NCBI GenBank assembly: GCA_012959865.1
Contig: DUCH01000493.1
Coordinates: 1 to 61,734 of the forward strand
Origin: Myxococcales bacterium
GTDB taxonomy: Bacteria > Myxococcota_A > UBA9160 > UBA4427
Length of the DNA stretch: 61,734 bases
Direction of reading: 5' to 3'
The position numbers were made by a program, and so were the translations under genes. The notes beneath the pieces were generated by a model. It was not told the DNA's origin, did no database searches, and saw nothing but the letters and a program-made list of their open reading frames with translations. Position 1 is the stretch's first letter, and each line of letters opens with the position of its first letter. Below, in pieces: positions 26,713 through 34,005 of the stretch.

Positions 26713-27264
26713 CTAGGTGGAAGTGGCCACCGAGGTTTCCTTGACGGAATCGGCCGGGATCGTGTCGGGGGCCGTTCGCAGAAGCTTGAGCGCTTCCTCC
26801 TCACCCTGGGCGAAGGCTTCGGGGTCGGTGGTGACACAGAACTCGACCATGATTCCATTGGGATCCACGAGGTAGATGGATCGGCACCAGCCGTGGTCTA
26901 CTTCCTGGAGTTGGTCGATTCCACGATCGTGCAGCTGTTTGACCATGGCTCTCAACTCTTCCTCGCTGTCGAGGCGGAATGCGAGATGATTGACCCAAAT
27001 AGGAAGTCCTGCGCCGAGAGAAACCGCCGTGGTGTAGTCGTCTTTTTCGCCCACATCCTCGACCTGGAAGAATGCCAGGTAGTCGTCGCCTCCCATGTCG
27101 AAGAAAAAATGCCGAAAATAACCATCGCCCTGGCGATGGTTCTCGGTGTGAACCAGGGGCATGCCGAGTTTTTCGCTGTAGAAGGCGTGGGTGGCCTCGG
27201 GGTCCCGAGTCGCATAGGCGACATGGTGCAGACGCTTCGAGCGGATCGGCAGGGCGGTGGTCAT
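26713..27264 (-). CDS. VOC (glyoxalase/dioxygenase fold) family protein
   Basis: 183 residues with GGAGAAC upstream of ATG 27264. Two beta-alpha-beta-beta-beta modules are visible: KRLHHVAYATRDPEATHAFYSEKLGMPLV, and later WVNHLAFRLDSEEEL ending in LVDPNGIMVEFCV. The His of LHHVAY, the His of VNHLAF and the Glu of MVEFCV are the usual metal ligands. Members include glyoxalase I, extradiol dioxygenases and epimerases; the substrate is unknown. About 30 residues follow the fold. It is divergent from the thioredoxin/selenoprotein operon, with 255 bp between starts. Confidence 0.87.
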   Translation of the reverse strand: MTTALPIRSKRLHHVAYATRDPEATHAFYSEKLGMPLVHTENHRQGDGYFRHFFFDMGGDDYLAFFQVEDVGEKDDYTTAVSLGAGLPIWVNHLAFRLDSEEELRAMVKQLHDRGIDQLQEVDHGWCRSIYLVDPNGIMVEFCVTTDPEAFAQGEEEALKLLRTAPDTIPADSVKETSVATST

Positions 27265-27519
27265 CGGGAGTTCTCCAGAGGATGCCGGGCAAGGCCCGAC
27301 TCGGGGTTGCGGCTGAAGTTAGGTCAGAGTCCCCAGCGAGGCCAAGACGGAGATCGCTCAGCGCGCGGGTTTTTCCGAGGCAGTGCATCGAGGGCGGGAT
27401 CTCTCGGTTTGCGGTGCCGGGCGCCGAGGGGGAGATTCTCTGGGGCGGGATGCGCGAAGGCGGCTACCTTCGGGTTGTCCAAATCCTCTTGGTTCTTGCC
27501 TCCAAGGAGCCCTGCTGCA

Positions 27520-28965
27520 ATGACCGATTCCGCCCGCCCTCCGCTGCCTTCGGGTTTCGTGGTCTTCGTTAAACGCGATTGTCCGACGTGCGAATTGGTC
27601 GTTCCGGTACTCCAGGAGTTGGCCAATTTGGGCGCGCTCACGATTTTTTCCCAGGACGATCCGAATTTTCCGTCGGGCATGAAGATTCGAGACGACCGGA
27701 CGCTCGAAAACTCATGGCGCCATTCCATTGAAGCCGTGCCAACGCTGATCGTGGTGGAGGGGGGCGTCGAGCGGTCAAGGACCGTGGGCTGGGAGCGCGC
27801 CGAATGGAAAGCCTTGACGGGTGCCGCGAATCTGGGTTCGGGACTTCCGGATTTCCGGCCGGGATGCGGATCGCTCTCGGTTGACCCCCAGTACGCGCTG
27901 GATTTGGCGGTCCGTTTTGGCGGCGGAGCGATGAAGTCGCGACGCGTTCGCTTTGCACCTCTCGAGGACGAGATGGAAGCGGCCTTCGATCGGGGCTGGA
28001 CCGACGGCCTGCCCGTAGTGCCCCCCAGTGAGCGAAGAGTCCTGGCCATGCTCCAGGGAACCTCCCGCAAGCCCGACGAAGTCGTGGCGGTTGTGCCTCC
28101 CGATCTCATCGAGTGCACGGTGGAGAAGGTGGCGGTCAATGCCGTCATGGCGGGTTGTCGGCCCGAGTATTTTCCGGTGGTGCTGGCGGCGGTGGAAGCC
28201 GCCTGCACCGAGCAATTCAACATGCACGGACTTCTGGCGACAACCATGCCCGCCGGGCCGGTCATCATCGTCAACGGCCCCATCCGGCGTGCGATTGGAA
28301 TGAATTCGGGGGGCAATGTATTCGGCCAGGGGAACCGGGCGAATGCCACCATCGGTCGTGCCCTGCAACTGGTCATTCGAAACGTGGGCGGCGGGCGTCC
28401 GGGCGAGGTGGACCGGGCGGCCTTCGGGAACCCTGGAAAGCTTTCCTTCTGTTTTGCCGAGGACGAGGAGGGCTCACCCTGGGGACCCCTCTCCGCCGAT
28501 CTGGGCGCCGAGTCCGGGGTCAGCACGGTTACGCTCTTCCCCGGAGAGGGGCCGCGCATTATTGTCGACCAGTTGTCCCGAGAGCCCGAATCCCTGGCGC
28601 GCTCCTACGCGGCCAATCTGCGTACCTTGATCCACCCCAAGCTCGTGATGGCCTTCGATTGTATTTTGGCCATCGGTCCCGAGCACGCCCGGGTCTTCAG
28701 TGAGGCGGGCTGGACCAAGGAGCGGCTCGTCGCGCGCTTGCACGAACTTTTGATGATTCCCACCACCGAACTGGTCCGGGGAGCGGGGGGCATGGCCGAA
28801 GGTGTGCCCCCAGAGGTTTCTGCCCCAGCCCTTCCCAAGTTTCGTCCCGGCGGTATCCTGCTCGTGTACTGTGGCGGCGACGCGGGACTCTTTTCCACTA
28901 TGATTGGCGGGTGGGTGACGGGCGAAGTGGGGAGCCAACCCACCCTACGGGAGATTCGATCGTGA
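27520..28965 (+). CDS. Thioredoxin-fold fusion protein, partner of the UGSC selenoprotein
   Basis: 481 residues with AAGGAG upstream of ATG 27520. Residues about 10-100 form a thioredoxin-like domain: the redox pair C21-P-T-C24 sits at the normal place and a cis-Pro loop appears at AVPTLIV. A GCGS motif follows at about 115-118. The rest (about 140-481) is a conserved domain of unknown function with GWTDGLPVVPP, NAVMAGCRPEYFPVVLAAVEA, VNGPIRRAIGMNSGGNVFG and LVYCGGDAGLFS. It overlaps the following GTG by four bases (GTGA), so the two are translationally coupled. The pair may be a reductase and its electron donor; the reaction is unknown. Confidence 0.85.
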   Translation: MTDSARPPLPSGFVVFVKRDCPTCELVVPVLQELANLGALTIFSQDDPNFPSGMKIRDDRTLENSWRHSIEAVPTLIVVEGGVERSRTVGWERAEWKALTGAANLGSGLPDFRPGCGSLSVDPQYALDLAVRFGGGAMKSRRVRFAPLEDEMEAAFDRGWTDGLPVVPPSERRVLAMLQGTSRKPDEVVAVVPPDLIECTVEKVAVNAVMAGCRPEYFPVVLAAVEAACTEQFNMHGLLATTMPAGPVIIVNGPIRRAIGMNSGGNVFGQGNRANATIGRALQLVIRNVGGGRPGEVDRAAFGNPGKLSFCFAEDEEGSPWGPLSADLGAESGVSTVTLFPGEGPRIIVDQLSREPESLARSYAANLRTLIHPKLVMAFDCILAIGPEHARVFSEAGWTKERLVARLHELLMIPTTELVRGAGGMAEGVPPEVSAPALPKFRPGGILLVYCGGDAGLFSTMIGGWVTGEVGSQPTLREIRS

Positions 28966-29513
28966 GCGGAGCCAGCGAGAGTCCCGAAGCATCCGGCGGC
29001 GTAGTCGTCCTCGACCCCACCAGCGAGCGATCGCTCGCCACTCGCGAGCGCCTGCCGCGTCCTGTCAAACTCGACGGGCTCGATCTAGCGCTGCTCGATA
29101 TTTCCAAGGCCCGGGGCGATGTCTTCATGGATCGGCTGGAAACTCTCTTCACCCAGCAAGGCGCCCGAGTCAAACGTTTCAGCAAACCGACCTTCACCAA
29201 ACCCGCTCCCCCCGACGTGCGCCGGCAGATCGCCGAGGAGTGCGCGGCGGTGGTGGAGGCCCTCGCGGATTGAGGCAGTTGCACGTCGTGCAGTGTGCAC
29301 GACATGGTCAATCTCGAGGCCCAGGGCGTTCCTGGTGTCTTTATCGCGAGCGATGTGTTCAAGGACGGCGCGCGGGGTCAGGCCAAGTCCCTCGGCGCCG
29401 ATCCCGCGGCGGTCTACATCCCGCATCCGATTCAGGACCGTACGGACGCGGAGATGGTGGCTCTGGCGGATGCGTCTTTCGACGAGATCGTGGGTCAGTT
29501 GGTGGGCGGCTGA
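28962..29513 (+). CDS. UGSC-motif selenoprotein (in-frame TGA at 29271-29273 read as selenocysteine)
   Basis: 183 residues if TGA at codon 104 is read as Sec; otherwise a 103-residue product ends in ALAD. The frame continues past TGA without interruption and is clearly coding: U-GSCTSCSVHDMVNLEAQGVPGVF, then FIASDVF, LGADPAAVYIPHPIQDR and ADASFDEIVGQL. The U-G-S-C motif with a further Cys at 110 is typical of a redox-active selenoprotein, and I recall a UGSC (seleno)protein family named from genome annotation, with unknown function. A SECIS-like hairpin lies 11 nt after the TGA. GTG start with GGGAG about 8 nt upstream, overlapping the thioredoxin-fusion stop. Needs selABCD, not in this window. 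Confidence 0.92.
29271..29273 (+). other. Recoded UGA codon (selenocysteine)
   Basis: The TGA sits in frame between GCGGAT (Ala-Asp) and GGCAGTTGC (Gly-Ser-Cys), giving Sec-Gly-Ser-Cys at residues 104-107. Coding signal of the same frame is strong on both sides, which argues against a true stop or a pseudogene. Confidence 0.9.
29285..29303 (+). promoter_or_regulatory. Bacterial SECIS-like hairpin
   Basis: GUCGUGCA-GUG-UGCACGAC forms a perfect 8-bp stem with a 3-nt loop beginning with G. Beyond one C-A mismatch, two more base pairs extend the stem. The spacing from the UGA to the stem is 11 nt, equal to that of the minimal E. coli fdhF SECIS upper stem-loop, and a G at the start of the loop is the feature SelB usually needs. 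The element lies inside the coding sequence. Confidence 0.82.
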
Positions 29514-29607
29514 AGGGTTCGGGGAAAAGTCGAGGCCCACGGGCAATTTCCAGGGTCTCTTCGCGAGCGGCGACGGTCTCGGGGTGGCCCATTTCGGGGA
29601 GCAATCC

Positions 29608-30000
29608 ATGCTGAAATTGCTTTTGATTGCCGTGGGTGGAGGTTTGGGAACCTTGGCCCGTTACGGGGTGACGGGTTTTGCCCAACGTTTGAGCGAGAGC
29701 CATTTCCCGTTGGGGACGCTGATGGTCAACCTCACGGGTTGTCTCTTGATCGGGGGGCTGTCGGCTTTCTTTGCGGGCGGGGTCGGGGTTCGCGAGGAAT
29801 ATCGCTGGGCGATCACCGTGGGCTTTTTGGGAGGCTTCACCACCTTCGCAGCCTTTGGCTTCGAAACCTTCGCGTTGTTCGAAAATCGACACGGGGGACT
29901 CGCGGTGGCGAATCTGGTGATCAGCAATTTGGGCGGATTGATCGCGGTTTGGGCGGGCTATCGACTGGTGGGCCTGCTCCGGGTCGCCGGCGCGGCCTGA
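29608..30000 (+). CDS. crcB: Fluoride channel CrcB/FluC
   Basis: 130 residues, four hydrophobic segments, normal length for a dual-topology fluoride channel subunit. Family motifs are GGGLGTLARYGV at the N-terminus, LMVNLTGCLLIG with the pore Asn, and VGFLGGFTTFAAFGFET with the conserved Phe/Thr pore track. It exports F- from the cytoplasm as a dimer. The start lies 94 bp after the selenoprotein stop on the same strand, so co-transcription is likely. No fluoride riboswitch consensus was found in that gap. Why a fluoride channel adjoins the selenoprotein is unexplained. Confidence 0.93.
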   Translation: MLKLLLIAVGGGLGTLARYGVTGFAQRLSESHFPLGTLMVNLTGCLLIGGLSAFFAGGVGVREEYRWAITVGFLGGFTTFAAFGFETFALFENRHGGLAVANLVISNLGGLIAVWAGYRLVGLLRVAGAA

Positions 30001-30036
30001 AGTTCGAAGACCCGGCCCCGCCGCAGGGGCGCCTCG

Positions 30037-30966
30037 CTAACGAATGGCGACGGGGTTGATGACGCTCTGTACGGTGCCCACGAAACGCGGCGCCCCGAGG
30101 ACGAAGAGGAATTCCGAAGCCCCGTCGGCGGCTAGCGCCCGCGTGTCCATATTTTCGAGAATGTAGACCCCAGAGCGCGCGAGCAATTCGGGGTGAACGG
30201 GAAAGGCAGTCTTTGGATCCTCGGAAGGCAGGGCCTCCAGGGCCCATGTGTCGGCGCCCACGGCAACGACCCCGAGTTTCGCCAAGTAACGGGCGCCCCC
30301 CAGTCCCAGGCCCGGTTGCCCCGCCATGAATCGCTGGGGGTCGCTGTCGGCTACATCGAGCCAGCCCGTGTGAAAGAGCACCACGTCGCCCTTCTCGAGT
30401 GTGAGCCCGCGCTCGCGCGCCACCGCCTCGATTTCTTTCTGATTGAAAGCCGTGCCCTCGGGCAAGGGGCTCACCCCGTAGTGCCGGGTCATGTCGAGCA
30501 GGACGCCCCGAGTCACGATGGGAGGCAAGGTATCGATGCCAAACTTCAGCAGGCCCTGGGTGGTGACGAATTCGCTCGCCGGGGTGTTGTTGTAGTAGAC
30601 ATGGTTGACTCCCATGTGTCCCAGCCCGTCGATCTGGCTCCCCACCCCCATCCACGCGTAAATGACATCGTCATTGCCCGTGGCCTTGTTGCTACCCAGG
30701 GGCGTCCCCGTTCCGTCGGAGAGTTGAGTCACCGTCAATTGGTAGCTTCGGGGACCGTAGGCCGGAGTTTCTGGGCCCGTCGGCACGCCAAGGGGATAGG
30801 TCTTCCCGGTCTTGATCAGGCGGGCCGCGGCCAACACTTTGGCGGGGGAGAGGTTGTTGATGGCGCCGAGGGTGTCGTCCGGACCGTACGGCGAGGGCAG
30901 CTCCCCGGAACTCGTCAGGGGTAGGGCGAAAACGAGGAAGACCAGTGTGCTGAGAATTTTGGGCAT
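30037..30966 (-). CDS. Cyclase-family (kynurenine-formamidase-like) metal hydrolase, secreted
   Basis: 309 residues with GGAG 9 nt upstream of ATG 30966. A signal peptide (KILSTLVFLVFALPLTSSG) predicts export. The cyclase/PF04199 motif that is HxGTHxDxxxH in KynB appears as GVGSQIDGLGHMG, in the SQIDGLGH variant, so the metal Asp and His are kept. Later LDMTRHYG, VLFHTGW and VGADTWALEA fit the family. These enzymes hydrolyse amides or lactones. It is convergent with crcB and divergent from the LLM gene. Substrate unknown. Confidence 0.87.
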   Translation of the reverse strand: MPKILSTLVFLVFALPLTSSGELPSPYGPDDTLGAINNLSPAKVLAAARLIKTGKTYPLGVPTGPETPAYGPRSYQLTVTQLSDGTGTPLGSNKATGNDDVIYAWMGVGSQIDGLGHMGVNHVYYNNTPASEFVTTQGLLKFGIDTLPPIVTRGVLLDMTRHYGVSPLPEGTAFNQKEIEAVARERGLTLEKGDVVLFHTGWLDVADSDPQRFMAGQPGLGLGGARYLAKLGVVAVGADTWALEALPSEDPKTAFPVHPELLARSGVYILENMDTRALAADGASEFLFVLGAPRFVGTVQSVINPVAIR

Positions 30967-31100
30967 GAGCTTGCTCCTGGGTGGGTGAGTCGGGCGCCAG
31001 AATCGAGGCGAAGAAAGGGGGTCAGAATCGCCCAGGGTAGCAGCCCGCCGACGCCGCCAAAATTTTCTATGCTCGCCCCTTCACCCCTCAGGAGAAAACC

Positions 31101-31946
31101 GTGACCGACTTTGGCGTCGCCTTCTTTCCCACCGACTACTCGATCCAGCCCGTGGAGCTCGCTCGGGCCCTGGAAGAGCGGGGTCTCGACTCCCTCTACG
31201 TCACCGAGCACACGCACATCCCCACCAGTAGAGAGACCCCGTGGCCCGGCGGTGCCGACCTCCCCGAGGAGTATTGGCACACCCACGACCCTTTCGTCGC
31301 CCTGGCGGCGGCTGCGGCGGTGACGAAAACCCTGCGGCTGGGAACCGGCATCTGCCTGGTGGTCGAGCGCGATCCGATTCAACTCGCCAAGCAGGTGGCC
31401 TCTTTGGACATGATTTCCGGTGGCCGGGTTGTTCTCGGGGTGGGGGCGGGGTGGAACCGTGAGGAAATGGAGAATCACGGCGTCGACTACGCGAATCGCT
31501 GGGCCGTGGTGCGCGAGAAGGTGCTGGCCATGAAGGCGATCTGGACCGAAGACGAGCCCGAGTTTCACGGTGAGTTCGTCGACTTCGATCCGATCTGGTC
31601 GTGGCCGAAGCCCGTTCAGCCCGGAGGCCCGAAGGTCTTGATTGGTGCTCAATCGCGCTGGACCTGGGAGCGGGTGGTGGACTATGGCGATGGCTGGATG
31701 CCGATCGGTATTCGGGGTGGCCTGGAGGAAGGCATGGCCGAACTTCGCGCCCAATGCGCGGCGACGGGGCGAGACTTTGACGCGTTGGAGAAAACAATTT
31801 TCGCGGCGCCCGCGAAGCCCGAAGCCGCCAAGCGGCTGATCGAAGCGGGTTTTTCCGAGTTGACCTTCTCGCTCCCTTCGGTTCCGTCGGAGAAAGCCCT
31901 TCCGCTTTTGGATCGCTTCGCCGAATTGGCCCGGGTGCTCCGCTAG
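31101..31946 (+). CDS. LLM-class F420-dependent oxidoreductase
   Basis: 281 residues with CAGGAG before GTG 31101. Bacterial luciferase-like TIM barrel motifs are GLDSLYVTEHTHIP, LRLGTGICLVVERDPIQLAKQVASLDMISGGRVVLGVGAGWNREEMENHG and GGPKVLIGAQS; the Gly/Asn-rich GAGWNREE is characteristic of the F420-utilising branch (TIGR03619-like). It would use reduced F420 or FMN for hydride transfer or Baeyer-Villiger-type chemistry. If F420 is used, cofactor genes must exist elsewhere. The physiological substrate cannot be deduced. Confidence 0.88.
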   Translation: MTDFGVAFFPTDYSIQPVELARALEERGLDSLYVTEHTHIPTSRETPWPGGADLPEEYWHTHDPFVALAAAAAVTKTLRLGTGICLVVERDPIQLAKQVASLDMISGGRVVLGVGAGWNREEMENHGVDYANRWAVVREKVLAMKAIWTEDEPEFHGEFVDFDPIWSWPKPVQPGGPKVLIGAQSRWTWERVVDYGDGWMPIGIRGGLEEGMAELRAQCAATGRDFDALEKTIFAAPAKPEAAKRLIEAGFSELTFSLPSVPSEKALPLLDRFAELARVLR

Positions 31947-32032
31947 GCATACGCTGGGGGCGGTTCGGCCGGCTACCCACTGATCTCAAGTCGCCCTTCG
32001 GGCATTCAACCCATGGAAGCCGAGTCGATTCA

Positions 32033-33010
32033 ATGAGGATTCTTCCTACCTTGTTCCTGCTGGTGCTGGTCTTGTTCACGGCGCTGGGACTCTTTCTTTT
32101 TCGCCCGTTCCTCGAGTATCCCCTGCCCGCCCAGTTGGTATGTCTGGACGCTTCGGCGGGGCAGAGCGAAGCGTTGGGCGAGCCGGGGGATATTTACGGC
32201 CTCGGTCTCAGCTACGCAGGGCATATTGCCGAGTCACCGGGCCTCTATAACCCCGAGGTGGGTCCGCCGATTTTCCGCAAGCGATCCCACACCGTGAATC
32301 CGAGCGATGAGGTGGTCTATCCGTCGCGCGAGGTACTCCTTCAGGGGGTCCGCAACATCGACATCGAGCATGCCGAGACCCTCGCGGAACACTTTCCGGA
32401 AATTCCCGCGCTGCTCGATTACGAGGTCGAGATCGGGCTGAAGGTACTCTCCGATATCTCGGTTCAGGATCTCGGTCGCGCGAACTTCGCCCCCCCGGTT
32501 GGCTACTTCGTCGCCAATGATATTACGGCGCGAATCCTGATCGGAATGGCGCCGCGTTTCGAGGAAACCGTCGCCTACCTCGCCGAAGGCAAGGGGCTAC
32601 CGGGCTTCCTTCCAGTGGGCGAGAGGGTCTGGGTTCCCAAGAAGGCCGGGGTGGACGCTTGGCCGTGCGTAGAACTTCGCACCGAGGTCAACGGCAAGGT
32701 TCGGCAGAACGCTCCATCCGAGAATATCATCGTCGGTCCTCGGGCGATTCTTGCCGGCGTGGCCGAGCGCTTCGGACTCGATGGATTCAAGGCGGGGGAT
32801 TGGGTCATTACCGGGACTCCGTCCGGGGTGGCGGCGCAGGTGCCGGGCTGGGTGCAACGTGCCCTGAGCCTTGTGGATCCCGAAGCCGAAACGAAGCTCG
32901 ATTTCATGATTGGTGGCGCCGGCTCGGATCCCGCCTACCTGCGTCCCGGGGACGAGGTCACCGTGAGCGCCGGATTCCTGGGCAGCAAGACGAGTCGGAT
33001 CGTGCGCTAG
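32033..33010 (+). CDS. Fumarylacetoacetate hydrolase-family protein with N-terminal membrane anchor
   Basis: 325 residues. An N-terminal hydrophobic helix (residues 4-26) precedes the FAH domain, which is unusual since FAH-family enzymes are normally soluble. Domain motifs are LGLSYAGHI, ALLDYEVEIGLKVL with the metal-binding acids, GYFVANDITAR, WPCVELRTEVNGKVRQ and VITGTPSGVAAQV. The fold catalyses C-C bond cleavage, hydration or decarboxylation of beta-diketo or oxo-acids. Downstream 160 bp separate it from the Rieske protein on the same strand. Membrane attachment suggests a lipid-like substrate or lipid-phase partner. Confidence 0.85.
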   Translation: MRILPTLFLLVLVLFTALGLFLFRPFLEYPLPAQLVCLDASAGQSEALGEPGDIYGLGLSYAGHIAESPGLYNPEVGPPIFRKRSHTVNPSDEVVYPSREVLLQGVRNIDIEHAETLAEHFPEIPALLDYEVEIGLKVLSDISVQDLGRANFAPPVGYFVANDITARILIGMAPRFEETVAYLAEGKGLPGFLPVGERVWVPKKAGVDAWPCVELRTEVNGKVRQNAPSENIIVGPRAILAGVAERFGLDGFKAGDWVITGTPSGVAAQVPGWVQRALSLVDPEAETKLDFMIGGAGSDPAYLRPGDEVTVSAGFLGSKTSRIVR

Positions 33011-33091
33011 CCCTTGGGGTTCCGCCTGAGGTTGGGCCGGTCAAGGGGGAGCCAAGGTGACCCGGGTTTGGCGAGACGGGTTGAATGCGGC

Positions 33092-33127
33092 CAGAAAGCT
33101 AAGCAGAAAGCCAAACAGAAAGCCAAG
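33092..33127. repeat. Three tandem 12-bp units
   Basis: CAGAAAGCTAAG, CAGAAAGCCAAA and CAGAAAGCCAAG lie head to tail between the FAH-like gene and the Rieske-protein gene. No fold or reading frame of interest; probably slippage. Confidence 0.8.
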
Positions 33128-33186
33128 CCGAAATTTTCTGGACGGAGAGCCGATGCTCGACGAGTTCGGGAAGGGGAGTGCGCGTT

Positions 33187-34005
33187 GTGCCGACTGAACT
33201 GACATTGGGTGCGGTCTACCAGCGCCGGGTTGCGGTGTCCCTCGAGCGGGTTTGGGAAAACGTTCACGACTGGGAACATTTGCCCTGGCTCCACGATGCT
33301 TCCTTTTCGGGGATCGAGTTGGAAGATTCCGGCGAATGGGGATGGCGGGCCCGGGTTCGGCTGGCCTCCCCGGGCGAAGCCGAAACTCTTCTGATTGATT
33401 TGCGCAGAGAACCCGACCGAAACGTCTATCACACGCGTACTCTCGAGGGGGCGGGGAAGGGCGCGGATACCCTGGTGACGCTGACTCCCGAAACCGAGAA
33501 CTCCACCCATGTCAGGGTGGAGTTCTGGCTTCCCATTGCCGACGCCGAACAGGCTGAATCCGTCGGCGCATCGTTGGTTGCGGTGTATACCCGGCTCTGG
33601 GACGAGGACGAGTCCATGATGATTCGTCGCCAGCAGGAACTGGATGCGGCAAGTGCCCGGAGGCGCGAAGGAGTTCCTCCCGCTATCGATGCGATTTCCC
33701 TGGGTCCGTGGGAGTCGCTCTCGAGCCGTCTGCCGCTGCGGATTTCCAGCGCGGCGGGGGACTATCGCGTGGTGGAGACCGGTGCCGGATTCGCCGCCCA
33801 CATGACCCGGTGTCCACACTGGGGCGGCCCCCTCGCGGACGCGGAAATTTCCGATGGCCACGTGGTCTGCCCCTGGCACGGTTACCGTTTTTCCCTGGAC
33901 GACGGCCGAGCCGCCGACGGCCGACGTTGCCATATGCGGCCCCCGCCCCGAGTCGAGTGCGACGACCACGGCGAGGCGCGGCTGGTTTTTCCAGACCGGG
34001 GTTAA
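33187..34005 (+). CDS. SRPBCC-Rieske fusion protein
   Basis: 272 residues from GTG 33187, chosen because AAGGGGAG lies 8 nt upstream; the GTG at 33178 is inside that motif. The N-terminal half (about 1-145) looks like a SRPBCC/START-type domain (YQRRVAVSLERVWENVHDWEHLPWLHDA). The C-terminal half is a Rieske [2Fe-2S] domain with CPHWGGPL and CPWHGYRF (two Cys, two His). This order is the reverse of ring-hydroxylating oxygenases, where Rieske precedes the catalytic domain. No D/E-x2-H-x4-H iron site was noticed, so it may be an electron-transfer protein. It ends convergently with the desaturase, sharing TTAA. Confidence 0.82.
   Translation: MPTELTLGAVYQRRVAVSLERVWENVHDWEHLPWLHDASFSGIELEDSGEWGWRARVRLASPGEAETLLIDLRREPDRNVYHTRTLEGAGKGADTLVTLTPETENSTHVRVEFWLPIADAEQAESVGASLVAVYTRLWDEDESMMIRRQQELDAASARRREGVPPAIDAISLGPWESLSSRLPLRISSAAGDYRVVETGAGFAAHMTRCPHWGGPLADAEISDGHVVCPWHGYRFSLDDGRAADGRRCHMRPPPRVECDDHGEARLVFPDRG

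Noticed and set aside
27265-27519. A small gene in the divergent gap before the thioredoxin-fusion gene
   Set aside because: The open frames here are shadows with no start-site signal or protein-like composition.
29271-29273. Reading the selenoprotein as a pseudogene or two separate small genes
   Set aside because: The same frame is strongly coding on both sides of the TGA, the U-G-S-C motif and SECIS-like hairpin are intact, and the downstream piece has no Shine-Dalgarno of its own.
29514-29607. Fluoride riboswitch upstream of crcB
   Set aside because: The GAUGG-type and CUGAUGRCUCCUA consensus elements are not present in the 94-bp gap; the gene is probably driven by the upstream operon promoter.
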